A DNA stretch of 64,000 nt, from NCBI GenBank assembly GCA_030248225.1, contig JASANE010000776.1, positions 1 through 64,000 on the forward strand. The letters run 5' to 3'. The notes beneath the pieces were generated by a model. That model was not told where the DNA came from and did no database searches. It was given only the letters and a program-made list of their open reading frames with translations. The stretch is from Trileptium ribeirensis. Lineage: Eukaryota; Nematoda; Enoplea; Enoplida; Thoracostomopsidae. Position numbers and translations under genes: made by a program. Below, one piece after another: positions 1 to 12,584 of this stretch. Position 1 is the first letter of the stretch. Every line of letters begins with the position of its first letter.

Positions 1-1483
1 TAGATACCAAAGCAAGCGGTGCGTTGATCAATGTCAAAAGTAGCCGCCACGCAGATTTAACAGGATCTTATACAAATATGATCGAAAATTCGAAATGATC
101 GTGCCGTAAAACTCTGAAACCTCAAATTTTTCAGCCTGTATCTATAACATTTGTTTCTGTCAGTAAGCGCTATTTTATAAATGCCAAGCATGCGTCAACA
201 CGTCGCATGTGAATACGCCCCGAAAACATGCAACGGAATACACATAATATATATGACTTGAAAGCTTAAGTGTTCAGTATTATTCAACTTCACGGTAAGA
301 TCCATTATTCGCATTAGTCTTGTTTTCGTAACGAATAAGCTGTATTGAAAAGCACGGCAACAGAGCACAGTAACATATATAATATTACATTCACACAACA
401 TTACATTTAAATTTCACTCTCAACCTTTCAGGATGTCTAAGCCTGTTTCAACCCGAAAGATTGGGCTAGGTTTGGAGCTCCAATATGTTGGGAAATGGCC
501 AGTTTGTAATCAGGCCGGGTTCACCTAAAAATTTGACAGGTCATTAATCATTTGACGCAGAACCCGTATTTTTCCTACTACTCATGGGTTTCACTTGCGA
601 GTGGCTTCTGATATTTGTTACCATATAATTAATAGGCTGTCTGTAATGTATATTTATTTATCTCAAATGACTATTTTACTGGAGAAAATTTTTAAGGTGA
701 ACGGTGATAATATGCTGGCGATTTGAGTGCATGTAATACTACACTACATGTCTCTGGGATTGGAATGTATTTGCACTAACCTAACGCTTGTTAGTCTATT
801 AATATCAATTTTAGATTCAAACAATTGCTAATGTTTAATTTAATGTAACAAGCTGTCTGTCAGCCAGCCGTGTGTTAGTAAGGTGAATGAAGCAAGGTCA
901 TCTCCAAGACTGGGTTATCAATTAACAACGATTTAATTCTGTGTAGAGGTAATAATTTTAGTTGTACGTCCTACTCTGTAGAGCCCGGCCTGATTACAAA
1001 CTGGCCGTTCCGAGATGTTGCAACTCCGGACCTGGCCGAATCTGGGTTGAAACAGGCTTAGACATCCTGAAAGGTTAGAGTGAAATTTAAATGTAATGTT
1101 GTGTGAATGTAATGTATATATGTACTGTGCTCTGTTGCCGTGCTTTTCAATACAGCTTATTCGTTTCAAAAACAAGACTAATGCGAATAATGGATCTTAC
1201 CGTGAAGTTGAATAATACTGAACACTTAAGCTTTCAAGTCATATATTATGTGTATTCCGTTTAATGTTTTCGCATTGTTGGCATGCGACATGCTAACACA
1301 TGCTTGGCATTTATAAATAGCGCTTACTGACAGAAACAAATGTTATGATACAGCTGAAAAATTTGAGGTTTCAAGAGTTTTACGGCACGATCATTTCGAA
1401 TTTTGATCATATTTGTATAGGTGCTGTTAAATCTGCGTGGCGGCTCTTGACATTGATCAACGCACAGCTGCTTTGGTATCTAA
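1..1483. mobile_element. Foldback-type element with ~500-bp inverted arms
   Basis: The left arm (1 to about 521) is repeated as reverse complement at about 980-1483, with a loop of about 460 bp that has no recognisable gene. Matching landmarks include TAGATACCAAAG at position 1 against CTTTGGTATCTA at 1471-1482, and GGCCAGTTTGTAATCAGGCC at about 497-516 against its complement near 985-1004. The arms are clearly diverged by substitutions and small indels, so this is not an assembly fold. The left arm starts at the window edge, so the true end and target duplication are not visible. It could be a non-autonomous foldback transposon or two oppositely inserted repeat copies. Confidence 0.8.
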
Positions 1484-2224
1484 AATACTTTATACATTAT
1501 TATATCAACACTAAGCCCTATTCCACCTGTTACAAACCAACTGCAGGATGCTATGTGCTTAGAATATCCGATTCCCCTAGGGAATCCCAGTGTATTTAAG
1601 CTGCAGCACAGCCGTGTTCAACCCAGCCTAGCCTGCGGACCGGACTGGACGGGCCAAATTCTTCAAAACCACATCGCGGCGTGGATACTGATTTCAAAAT
1701 ATACATTTCTTCACTCTGCAAATGACACTCGCATAAGATCTTGTATTGTTCTTAAAATTAACACAGAAACAAACACAATGAGTATATATATGTTATAACT
1801 ATTACTTATATTATATCATTTGGATCTAACAAACGCTATTACTGTTAAGCACAACAGTAGCAGTCAATTTAGTCGTTTTTGTAAAAATATTACTGGAAAA
1901 TTTGTATTTGCTTCTGATATCGCGGGCACAGGTGAGTTGTGGTAAAAGAACAAGCATAGTGTATTGCTCAGTCGTGACCATTTTTCCGTACAAAACGGTT
2001 TCAAATGCTCGTGACAATATTACAAATATATAGCAGTTCCTATGATGCTGCGTCGGTATTCCATTTAGCAAATAGCAGGAAAGACATCTGAATCTATTTG
2101 TGATATGTATATGTATACACGTTTGACCATGTGTTGAAATTTCGAATGTGGAATAGTTTTGCTAGACCAATAATACATACATATAAATATACTTCTGGCA
2201 TGAAGTTTTATATTGAATCAGTGC
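1484..2224. other. No gene seen
   Basis: AT-rich sequence without a convincing ORF or repeat. A short perfect palindrome GATTCCC-CTA-GGGAATC lies near 1570-1587. I see nothing else. Confidence 0.5.
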
Positions 2225-2390
2225 CATGCTCGACACCCGAAGCTTCTGTCTTCATTTTTGTCGGATGGGAGTGGCTGGGTTCTGCACGGGCTCTGTGATT
2301 CATTAGCCGACTGACGACCTCCTCCTGAATGTTGGTGTCCGACTCCGTTAGCGGCGCTATGTCGTCAGCGTACGCCAGGTCAGATATAGG
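2225..2390 (-). pseudogene. LINE reverse-transcriptase fragment (YADD box)
   Basis: Read on the minus strand, one frame gives ...ISDLAYADDIAPLTESD followed by NIQEEVVSRLMN. The YADD tetrad (codons at 2372-2361) is the polymerase catalytic box of non-LTR reverse transcriptases, and hydrophobic-ADD-hydrophobic followed by an acidic/Ser-rich turn and a helix is the usual context. Only about 50 residues remain; upstream fingers/palm and downstream thumb are not found in the flanks. It is a dead scrap of a LINE. The clade (for example RTE or CR1-like) cannot be decided from this length. Confidence 0.7.
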
Positions 2391-2674
2391 AAAGTCGTGA
2401 CTGCAACTATTCCGCAGGTTCGATTATCTAGTGCCATTGACAGAACCCAATGAATAACATTGTTAAAGCGCACCAGGCATTGTATTGAGTTTTGTCTAAC
2501 TTCAATGCGAATAGTAAAACTATTAGAGGCCATGTTGTATCCCCGAACTATACATATTATTTGTAAGTATTGTAAACAAAACCGCTCCAACCAAAGCACT
2601 AAACATTTTGAATCATGCTACAAGTTAGTAAACCGCTGTATATGTCCCATATACAGATATTTTTAGTGGTAAAC
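2391..2674. other. No gene seen
   Basis: Short open frames only, on both strands, with no recognisable protein similarity. Confidence 0.4.
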
Positions 2675-2968
2675 GTTTGACCTTAAATAATGTCGTTCCA
2701 ATTGAGCTACTTTTTAACGTTGAAGTAATTTTCGTTTTATGTATATACTAATCAATTTATATTTATCTAATACGTCCAAGACATTCCGGTGTCTTCCGAA
2801 AGGAATATGTCCACCTTTCAACATTTGACCTAAAATAATGTCATTCCAATTGAGCTACTTTTTAACGTTGAAGTAATTTACGTTTTATGTATATACTAAT
2901 CAATTTATATTTATCTAATACGTCCAAGACATTCCGGTGTCTTCCGAAAGGAATATGTCCACCTTTCA
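2675..2968. repeat. Tandem duplication, ~147-bp unit, two copies
   Basis: The segment beginning GACCTTAAATAATGTCGTTCC (about 2679) recurs at about 2827 as GACCTAAAATAATGTCATTCC. Both copies run on through the same text up to GGAATATGTCCACCTTTCA. Identity is very high, so the duplication is recent. Confidence 0.9.
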
Positions 2969-5676
2969 AAACAAAACGTCAACACTCGGAATCAAATGTA
3001 TATAGGACGTATGCTGTTGCTTTTCGCCTACCTATTAGCTTGGTATCATACATAGATAGGGGCAATTTTCGATAATTTAAATTTTATTGTTTTGGCATTT
3101 AACGTGCAAAAAATCACAAGACCAATCAATAGAAGTACATCAGATATATTTGTTACATTCCTATTGCAACGGCGGCTTCAATTTGAGGTATTATACATAT
3201 TCCAGTATAAAACATGGATTTTTTGAGCTTGCATCTCAAGCCTAGCGTAGCAGTCAGGTCTTGACGATGTGCTTTAATTTCATCTTAGTGATTGACATAA
3301 GGCCCATAATAAAATCGGCACGTATCAGAAATAAGTCTATCAAGTTGAATACTATATATATTATAAAAGTGTTAATGATTTAAAAAGGTCCATTATTGAA
3401 TTCTACGCTTCAAAAAAGTAAGTAAGTCGTATATACATAAAGTAGCAGAGGATAAATCATACGTTTACCAAATTAATTTAAAACATGTGGTTAGTAAAGC
3501 ACTAATCATATACGCTTGGGCTGATTTTTGCACCCCAGCTGTATGCCATACTAAAGATCTACAAAGTTGCATCGCGATGACCTGTGGAAAGTCGTGCTTC
3601 AATGGAGTCATGCTTTCCTACCACTTTCAAGTTACCCTAGGATTTAGAGGTCATAGGTCGTATAGGGCCTAGAGGGTTTACTCCCTAAGGTTCCGACCCT
3701 TTTCCAACCTATATATTCATTCACCCCTTCGCATTTTGGCACAAACGAAAAATATTTTAAAATGTTGGGAAATGTAGGAAAACTTTTACCAATGGAAAAT
3801 TAGCAAACTGCAACAAAGTTGCTAAAAATTTCAGCATAATTTCGAATATTGAGTTCCTTAATTCTTCAAAAAATTTACAGCTCCCACCCCGGCTTATGAG
3901 TGAGTAATCTTAACCTGCGCCCATCGACCATCCTATTTTATAATAGCCGATAGCGAATCGCAAGCCGTTGTTACGAAATAAATGCGGGAAATTCATTGAT
4001 TTTTGGATAACAGAAAATTGACAAAATCAGAAATGTACCAAAAATTACGCCTTGTGTTCGAACAGAATTTTGACGATTTTCAATTTGAAGTGAAAACTGT
4101 TATCTAATGCCTATCAGCTTTTGATTTGTATTTGTCTCTGTTTGCGAACAAATTTAGCGCAACAATGACGTCACAAATTAATCGTTCCTGCGGTTTAGGT
4201 CACAGTGTTCTCGAACAAAGCCAGTGAATCCAAATCCAAAAGATTTTAGTTCGCAAAAAATCGGTAATTTTCGTTGTATTTTCGCGAACACAAATTTGCC
4301 GGATTATTATTATTAAATTGCGGAGCTGCGCGTGTGGGAACACTTTTGCGCCTGATTAAGGTTCATCAAAAAACATTCAGTACCTATTTTTAACAGGAAT
4401 AGCAAAATAGGACTTTTGATGGGTGTGGGTTGAGTTTACTGTCGCATTACTCGCCTGACACGTGACCTCACTTACCCGACGAACATTATGTCACCCATCT
4501 ATGTTTTAGTCACATATGAAATGTGATCATTGATATAAACGCAGAATACAACCCATCAATAGGTTGTATTACATCATACATCGTATCATACAGCCACTCA
4601 TCTGAATCCATTACTGACGTGAATTGGTCCACTACAACCGTGAGATACTGGTATTTATTCGCTGACAACAGGGACATTAACCGGACATAAATCGAGCTTT
4701 CCAAGCTTTCACGATAAAGCCAGGCTGGACTGGAGACTTGAGATAGGCATAATTACTGAAGGTTCGTGCTGGAAAAAAACTTAATTGCTTTAGGCAAAGC
4801 TTATCCGTGTACCTCTGCTTCTACAGCCCTAGCCGAGCCAAGACTTGAGTGTAAAGTTTTTACGCTTTTTTTCGTCATGCCATTTCGTCCTTACCATCAT
4901 GATAAATGATTGACACTGCCGGGAAACATACACATCATACTGGAAATCAGTACCAATCGAAACATACACTAAGTAGATTGGCAAACCAATATTATACGCG
5001 TAGAAATGATGACGGCCATTCAGCCCGTCGTCACTTATCTTTCTACTATGAAATTCGACTCTTCTTGATTGTTGTGCTTGTTTTGCCCGGTTTTAGTGCA
5101 TTTTTCAGAGAAAATCATGTCCACCGACTCATGAACAATAAATTTATGCTTTTATGGCAAAGTTCTCACACCGATTCTCGAGCATTTTAAAATGTAAAGA
5201 GATGCTGTCGACTTTGTTCATAGCGTTCTATTTTTTTAAATAATGAAATATAATATGTACAGCTGGGAGGTTTTTTGCACAATAGAATAGAGTAAAGTTA
5301 AGGTCAACAAATTCGATTCGTCGTTTTATAATACCAACATTGAAAATTTGTTTAAACATTTGCGGAAAACTAATATATATATGTACACTTTTAATAGTTT
5401 AGTAAAATTAATAAACTTTCAGAGAATCATATACACATTGCTCGGTTATATGCAAACTTGTAGTTGTGAGGCCCTGTTGTGAGCTTCTGGACATGGTTAT
5501 GAAATATTGCGAATTGACTGCAATTATATATTATATACACAATGACTTTTACTATACTATTTAAATCGCTTATATACTTCTGCTTTTACTGTATTTAATT
5601 TTTGTATGCAAAAAATTAGAAATTTATATTAACAGCATTTTGTCTTGGTTTCAAAACATGTTTCTTTTTAATTTTT
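2969..5676. other. No gene seen in 2.7 kb
   Basis: AT-rich sequence with scattered short ORFs. The minus frame at about 4510-4780 stays open for roughly 90 codons with protein-like composition but has no recognised motif or clear splice-site pair. No repeat unit or RNA gene is recognised. Confidence 0.4.
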
Positions 5677-6083
5677 ATGCGTGAGTCCACCTTAGGTGCG
5701 CACACAAATGTTGTTCTTTAGTCAATATCACGAATTGGTTCGCGCAAAAGCTCGCGTTTACAGATTTTTTATTGGTATTTCCGTTTTTGTGAACACGAAC
5801 ATGGGCTCTGCGATGTACGAATCGAATTTGCGTTCGCGCACGTTTGCCCGTTTTGCACGTTTGCGTTCATCAAATGACATTCTAAAGAAGACAGCAATGT
5901 CCGCCGTCTATTTGTGTGTTATTGATAATCATGGTTTCACTTGTACGCGGTCAGCACAATGCGCGAATCGTCTACACGTACTTCAAAAATGATTTGGTCT
6001 CGTTCATCGCTTTTACGATCATGAACCGTTTTGACAAGAGAATAACCCATGTGTACGCACTTAAAGTGGACTCACGCATTAGA
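5677..6083. mobile_element. ~405-bp TIR element (MITE)
   Basis: The left end ATGCGTGAGTCCACCTTAGG at about 5677 matches the reverse complement of the right end around 6050-6082 (ATGCGTGAGTCCACTTTAAG), and similarity continues inward through GTGCGYACACA. The interior has repeated TTCGCGCAAA/TTGCGTTCGCGC/TTTGCACGTTTGCG words. Two open frames (5696-5992 and 5916-6113) lie inside but look like by-products of the repeats. Size, TIRs and lack of a transposase fit a non-autonomous DNA element. Confidence 0.75.
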
Positions 6084-6724
6084 CCATTTCATTTCTTCAT
6101 TAGTCTTTCGTAAAAAATTCAAGATATCATCTCAGGTTCTAAAAGTTTATCCAGTGAACTCTGGCTTATATAATGAAACAAATAAATGGATACAATCTTA
6201 ATTTCGCAGGTTTCTCGCTGATTACAAACGGAATGCGCAGTGTGTTTTATTCGCAGGACTGTGATTTAGATTTAGTCAATAGCGGACGCTTTCGATTTTA
6301 ATTCGTTACAATTTATTTTGTACGCTAAAAAGGCAGGCGTATTGAACAAATTATATACTCCATGAGTACAGCTAGGTTTTATTTAACTGAGTCGGATCAC
6401 ATCTAAACAAGTGAAAATATTTTGCGTTAAAGCGTAAAACACTCAGATTCAGGATAAGGTGAAACATTTACTTACCTGGACCAACTTAGCGTTCTTGGTA
6501 TTAGTGCTCATAATTAATATATATTTTTGCGTCAAGCGTCCAGTCAAAGTGTTTTGCGATCATTGAGTTGGTGTATAAAGCTATAGTCGTTACAACCCGT
6601 TTAAAATATCATTTAACAGTTTAAAACGATGCATATAGTATAATTAATTTAAAATAAAAAAATTATCTATCTAGCCTTTGCATAATATAAAGGAAGTTTT
6701 GCGTTCGAGGATTTCAACACGACT

Positions 6725-6993
6725 ACGTTGTAAAAAGCTGTGTCAGAATTAGTAAAATTTGAGTCATTTGAATCGGTTCCAATCTGATTCACTAAATGAG
6801 TCAAATTTAATTCAGTGTGATTCAATCTTGACTGACAGCATGTGAAATCGGACCCTACTGAGTCAAAGGACTTACTTCCTGAGAAATAATTAATTGATCT
6901 CCAGACTGAGTCAAAATCTGACTCAATTTTAGTCAGTCAGGTTGGGCTGACTCAATTAAGACATTTTTGAGTCAGCCGTCTTTACAGCGTAAT
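6725..6993. mobile_element. GAGTC-word TIR element, copy 1
   Basis: The ends ACGTTGTAAAAAGCTGTGTC and, reversed, ACGCTGTAAAGACGGCTGACTC form imperfect terminal inverted repeats. Between them GAGTCA or its complement TGACTC/TGACTG appears about ten times. Related elements lie at 8758, 16995, 18521 and 31843. Confidence 0.6.
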
Positions 6994-7944
6994 AACCATC
7001 TGGAGCCTACCAGCCGATATGCCTATGGACCGGACCGAGCCTGATAATTTACTCTGGCGCCCCTCCATTACAGGATGGCAGTTTTGAAGCCGTATTCGAC
7101 AATTAGATGTCATTATAGATCAAGGCAGATAGTCTAAACTTCAAAAAATAAATGATATTAAGCAAATAACTTTAAGCGGAAGTCTGGGTTAAAAATCCGT
7201 AAATTAAAGTAAATAGTAATTAAATATTATACCGTTCTTCAAAATTCCATTCTTTTTCAGTATTTTAGTTAGCGCTTTACGTCATGAATATTTAATTACA
7301 TCCGTGTTTTCAAAAATTCGAAAGCAAATATACTAATGCAAATATTTAATATAATTAATATAAAAGTCTTTTGACGGACATCTGCCAATCATTCTGCAAC
7401 AGGTGCTTTTTTGATACAACAGACAACATTTTCAGTAACTATACGGTGTTCCCTGAAATATTAATACATTATATATATACTATCCAATGATGTTAATCTT
7501 GTTAGAATTTAGTTTTAAATATGCAAATATGACAAGACGATATAATACCATAAATATCGGAGCAGAATATATTGCTGGAAATGAAACTGTAGGGTCATTA
7601 GAAACCGTTCGGTTAAAAAATTTTGAATTTCGATCATCAGCTCCGCCTCCACTGATATAAAGAGAAAATACAAAATCTGTCAAAATACTCCGAATTATTT
7701 AAACTCCGATATTGGATGGAGCCGGGTGAGGCACGGGTTAAATATTGCATTTGAAGCTTACCTGACACTTTCCCAACTGGCATAATCGCCGGCAGCACCT
7801 TCTTCGCTTCAGGACACCAATCTCAATTAGACCATTTATACACCCTGCATTGTCAGATTTGAAACGGAACAAATCGTTGATGTCGTACACGGTGAAAGAA
7901 ACATGGTAGGTAGCTCCAAAAACAGCCATCTACACAAATGCAAC

Positions 7945-8055
7945 TTCGAACACGAAAAAGGATGCAAACGACAGACAAAGGCTTGAGAAAATCTTTCTCA
8001 GTAAAAAAGGATGCAAACGACAGCCAAGGGCGTGAGAAAATGTTTCTCAGTAAAT
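7945..8055. repeat. Tandem duplication, ~52-bp unit
   Basis: AAAAAGGATGCAAACGACAG followed by CAAGGGCGTGAGAAAATGTTTCTCAGTAAA-type text occurs twice, starting near 7957 and 8007. Each copy contains a TGAGAAA...TTTCTCA mini-hairpin. Confidence 0.8.
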
Positions 8056-8335
8056 TTTCTCTCTAGCTAGTGTACAAGTTTGCATGCTATGTTATGTGCC
8101 TAACCCGGGAGCTACCGATTACGTATGCGTGCTGCACATTACCGTATAATATATATACTGTACATACGCGTTATCATTATACGCGATGCGTTCTCACATC
8201 AAGTTACTGACGGCTGCCAAGTCGACCTACAGTGAGTGAGAGAACGAACACAGCAAAACACAGGGCCAAGTTCAATAGGTCATACCTCGGGAACCAGGGC
8301 TCATGCAGGGAAACGGAGGCCAAATTCGTGATCAG

Positions 8336-8370
8336 CGCCCCAAATTACACAAATGTGTAAATTTTGGGGC
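8336..8370. other. Strong hairpin
   Basis: GCCCCAAATTACAC and GTGTAAATTTTGGGGC pair around an AAAT loop with only one bulge. No gene is attached to it, and it is not followed by a T-run typical of an RNA gene terminator. Confidence 0.6.
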
Positions 8371-8757
8371 AATTCCTTGGGGTGTCATTCTGCATCACCT
8401 CCGCCTGACTCCCTTATTAAATATATTTTCATTTCACTTATTTATCTTCTTAACTATTTGAACAAAATTTTCTGTGTTTGATCAGTTGAGTTGGCTTTGC
8501 ACAAAACTGTCATATATTTTAACAAAAATTATTGACACTAGCAGACGGTTCCATTGCTTTGACGCTCGCGGCTGAATGGATTGGTCAAATTTATTGACAA
8601 GGTTGCATAAAATATTGTAGCAATTTGTCGAAATTAAGTACACCCGATGTCGAAATTGCACCTTTAACTGTCGATGTTACGCACGCTGTTCAATATTAGA
8701 AGCAATAAGCTTCATGCCATTTGATAGCGGCTGGTTTGAAGTGTCCACATTACCCAA

Positions 8758-8877
8758 GCTTACTATAAATCAAATTAAGTCAAAGTTTAACTCAAGCGTA
8801 GTGTAAGAAGGACCGACTATTGAGACAAAACGTGAACTAAATAGTGAAAATTTGACTCAACGTTTTTGCAATGTAAG
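8758..8877. mobile_element. GAGTC-word element, copy 2
   Basis: It contains AAGTCAAAGTTTAACTCAAG, a GGACCGACTATTGAGAC segment, and ends AATTTGACTCAACGTTTTTGCAATG. It aligns over most of its length with the copy at 16995-17094. Confidence 0.55.
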
Positions 8878-9059
8878 CACCTGAGTCTGTCTAACCCATA
8901 TTTACTTTCACTCCTGAGATGCACACTCACCCACCGGCGATGCTATCTACAGCTCGTAAACCGACGCGCCTTAGATACATATGATATATATGTCGATTGC
9001 TATATGGCTGCCAATTCTAATAACCATATCTGTGAGTAACTTCCTGCCTAAGTGAAATA

Positions 9060-10021
9060 TTGAGACATTAGCATATATAGGTGATTATGAATCGACAAAG
9101 CCGTTCAAGTTTGTAAACATTTTATTATATTTATCTTACATGGGAACATCGCCACATTATAATAAAATGGTGTTGCTTTATTAAAATTCTTCGCTTCGAG
9201 CTAAAAAGAATACCTACTTCAAATCCAAAACAAAACTTGTTACTGGCACAGATTTCTTCTATTCGAATACCTAAAGATTAAATACAAACTTATAAATTTT
9301 CCTGCTTTTTCAACAAACCTGACTGACTTTTATCTACAGACAGCGTGAAACAATACTGGTGCCAAATCAAACAAATACAGACACAATCTGATGGCAAGAT
9401 TTGTCATTAAAATTTGCAGAGTTGGAAACCAACCGCAGACAAAATTTGCATACAAGGATGGCTTATAAGGGTTAAAAAGAGATGCCACAGTCATATTTCG
9501 AACATGGTTATATAACTGCATGCTTCGATGTGGGATTTGTCTTTGGAAGCATAGCTTTTTTACTGTCCGAACAGTTCATACCATGCATAAATCGTTCAAG
9601 AGGTGTAAGTGGCTATTACGTGTTCAATACATGTGAAGCATATTCACTGTGGAACTTTAAGCCAAGTTGGATTATTTGTTGCAAAGATACCGGTGACGAC
9701 AGCAATATTTAGTGTACTATTGGCTAGAGAAACGTTTTGCCTCTATTTTGTAGCAAAATTATGGACATTGAAGAAGTAAAAAAATATCCGTCCGTTACAT
9801 AAGCAATATATATACATGAATTGTGAACAGATGAACCACATTCAGTTATACCACGAATTATCAAGCCTTAACCCTCCCCCGGAATTAGGGGGTTTAGGAG
9901 GCCGTTCTGTAGTTTTGTGCTTGCATTTTGGAACGATATGGGCTATAGAGCATTTCTTCCAGAAGAATTAGCTTATTGTCAAGGGCTATCTACATCTGGT
10001 GTTTAAATCTTCAATGGTGAA
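9060..10021. other. No gene seen
   Basis: The open frame at 9482-9712 (+) and others here lack recognisable motifs or codon structure. No repeats were recognised. Confidence 0.4.
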
Positions 10022-11148
10022 CAAGTATATATAGGAGATACGCCAAAAGTGCGTCACACCCCAAAGTGCGTCAGTCATTTTTGTTTCCACAGGTAAAATT
10101 TTTATTTCTAAAGATAGATCATTATTATTGGTATCAAAATTAAGCTTGTTGCCAGCTGCATATTTTAGTGTTATTTTTGAATTATTTTGGTTTCTATAAA
10201 TTTTATTACGCTCGACTGAATTGTTTTTTTGGAAAAAAGAAGAAAAAGGAAAGTGCGGTCGTAACGAAATTGTCTTAGCATTTTTGGTCATATCTTGACC
10301 AATTTCTGTGCGATTTCGCCAAACTTTTTTTTTATTTGCTGCCCATCTTGTCTTCTATGTCTCCATATAAAATGTTTTTCTTCTAAAAATTGTTATGTTA
10401 CCTAAAATACCATTTTTAAAAGTACACCCCAAAGTGCGTCAAAATACCTAATGTGCGTCATTTTTTATTTCTTCTGTATTGGTGCATTCTTGTGGTGCCC
10501 TAAAGTGCGTCATTTATATTTATATATATTTCGATCCTGAAAATTTCGGATGTTACTACCATTTCAACGATCCGGTGGTAGAGGTACTGCAGGCGAATAT
10601 CACTTTAGTGGGTTGAATATAGGCATGGCGATGTAGACTGTGACTGTATAAAATATAGGCTGGGCATCCTAAGCCTAAATACTCGACGCTTCAATGAAAC
10701 CTGTGCTATCACTAAGCTAAGTCAACCAATTGTCTCAATCGTTTAGCTTACCTATAACATTTAGGCTTTAAGTCGTATATAATGGAATGCAAGTTAATCT
10801 TTAATTATACATAGATGAGGCGTACTGTTTTGCTATTGAATCTTTATCTCTTTGGAATTAAAACTACGTTTGGTAGGGTGACTTTACTAAAAATCACATT
10901 GTTTTGTAATGATATTGTCTGTATTTTATCATGAGCTGAGTACGGTTCGGCACAAAAATTTTTTCCCTTTTCACACCAACCAAAATATTTATCACAACAA
11001 CACTGCGTCAATTTTTGCCTCCTATTCTTTCTTGTGTACCAGTTTCCCCGGTCGGACTCATCTTCCATAAAGACCAACCTGGTTAAGTGCTATATTTGTA
11101 GGATCAGCAAGATGGTTAAAGTCAAGCAGCTATCTCGAGATGTGGTAA

Positions 11149-11292
11149 AACGCCTCAGGTACAAAACAGTACGGTAAACATTTGCCAGAAATTCAGTGGA
11201 TACAGTGCACGGATTGCGGGAAATGGCAGCATGGAAATTGTGGCGGAGTATCCACAAAGCTATACTTTTTTTGTCCTAACTGTTCAGCTTGA
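11149..11292 (+). pseudogene. PHD-like zinc-finger remnant in the transposon
   Basis: A 47-codon frame ending in TGA at 11290-11292 reads ...PEIQWIQCTDCGKWQHGNC then GGVSTKLYFFCPNCSA. The pattern W-I-x-C-x-x-C-x-x-W-x-H-x-x-C...F-x-C-x-x-C matches the second half of a PHD/RING-type zinc-binding finger, which often sits at the C terminus of DNA-transposon proteins. A stop lies just upstream (11146-11148), so any earlier part is lost or on another exon. Calling it the tail of this element's transposase is inference from its position between the TIRs. Confidence 0.55.
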
Positions 11293-11427
11293 ATTCCGTT
11301 TAAAGGTTAACATTCTTATATGCTATTTGTTTCAATTCCATATTTGTCACTTCATTTTATTTTTGGAACTTTCAGTCAAAAATTCAATATTTTTCAGTTT
11401 TTATTTTTTGCCATTTCATGCGTCATT

Positions 11428-12000
11428 TACCTTAAGGTGTGTGCACCTAGGGCCGGGTTTTGTCACAGAGACCACTCCGGACCGTGACATAAACGTACGC
11501 CTTGGCATAGTCGAGTTCGGCCCTTGCTGAATAAAATACACAGCCTAGCTAGCTTAGTACGAACGTACGGGCCGGTTTCGGCCCTATATAATGTTCCCAT
11601 AGTCCTCGTCGGTTGTGCAAAAATATTTATTTAGCCGACACAACCCGCGATCTTTCTTTTCCAAAAATTTAAGCGACAATCAGCCAGCAAGTATGAACCG
11701 TGGTACACGTTACTTTAGGTGACTTAAAAGCGCCAGGTTTTATTCTTTATTTTATGTCATACTGTTCTGTAGCTAGCTAAACAAGTAACGCGTTCCGTTT
11801 TTTGGCGGCTTTTCAAAAAGTCGGGACTGGCCTGTGTGAAAATTTTAAAGCCGAGCTCGGCTGTTAGCTACGTTTTACAAGAGCCTAGAGCGGCCCTAAA
11901 AATGTCACAATGGCAAGAAGCGATTAATCAAAACCGACCCTAGAGCCGCGGTAGGCCGTAACAAAACACGGCCCTAGGTGCATACATTTTAAGGTAAATA
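11428..12000. mobile_element. Nested ~570-bp TIR element
   Basis: ATTTACCTTAAGGTGTGTGC followed by ACCTAGGGCCGGGTTTTGT (11428-11465) is matched in reverse complement at 11962-12000. This inverted pair sits inside the 10.0-12.5 kb transposon, so it inserted later. The two open frames containing HLGP..FVT on opposite strands are just the two TIRs read in the same direction. Confidence 0.7.
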
Positions 12001-12584
12001 GCGAATTACAGGCTCTCCAAAACCTATATATACAGGTTATTTTTTGTAAATAAGATTGGATAATATCGAACTGACAAGATCTGCATACGGCACGCTGGAA
12101 ACAATGTCTTCCTAGTGGAAAAACCATACAAGTCATATTAAGGGACTTTTATAAGAGTTGGACATGTCATAATTCTTTCAACTGAAATTTCAATACGATG
12201 TGTGATATTAGGACTTGATATATTCTTATGACGCAGAATAGGAACTGATTGACGCACATTAAGATAGGGGTAACGCACATTAGGGTAGATGTCCTAATGT
12301 GCGTCAAAGAAAGATTCCCCCAAGCTTTTGATCAGTTTGTGGGCCAAAGTACTAGGCACGGGAGATATTTTTTGCAGGATAACAGAAAAGTGTCCGAGGA
12401 AGTAGCAGTTCAAATTTTGCGCATAAAACCCTACTTATTAATCTAATATTTTAGATGAAGTTTGAACTATTTTTTTTTTCATTTTTTTCCTGCTTTTTTC
12501 TGACGCACTTTAGGCGCATCTCCTATACTTGGTGAAATAGGGGGAATTATTATATTTATAAAATCATTCAATATAAATATAAAA

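Larger units (their letters stand above)
10022..12532. mobile_element. ~2.5-kb TIR transposon with GTGCGTCA subterminal repeats
   Basis: The left end reads GGAGATACGCC-AAAAGTGCGTCA (about 10034-10056). The right end is its complement, TGACGCACTTTAGGCGCATCTCC (12501-12523). Both flanks show TATA, a possible target duplication. Inside both ends the word AAAGTGCGTCA recurs (about 10065, 10432, 10452, 10503 and, inverted, 12251, 12272 and 12297), the pattern expected of transposase-binding subterminal repeats. The interior keeps only a C-terminal zinc-finger remnant (11149-11292), so the copy is non-autonomous. GGAGATACGCC is shared with the 34.3-37.3 kb transposon. Confidence 0.75.

Noticed and set aside
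4510..4780. Minus-strand open frame with protein-like composition
   Set aside because: No recognised motif, no clear acceptor/donor pair, and no partner exon nearby.
8336..8370. Hairpin considered as a terminator or small RNA gene
   Set aside because: The window is eukaryotic, there is no attached transcript, and no tRNA/snRNA features are present.
10844..11077. Cys-rich minus-strand frame that could be a piggyBac-type cysteine-rich tail
   Set aside because: Cys spacing is not convincing and it lies opposite in strand to the better PHD-like remnant next to it.
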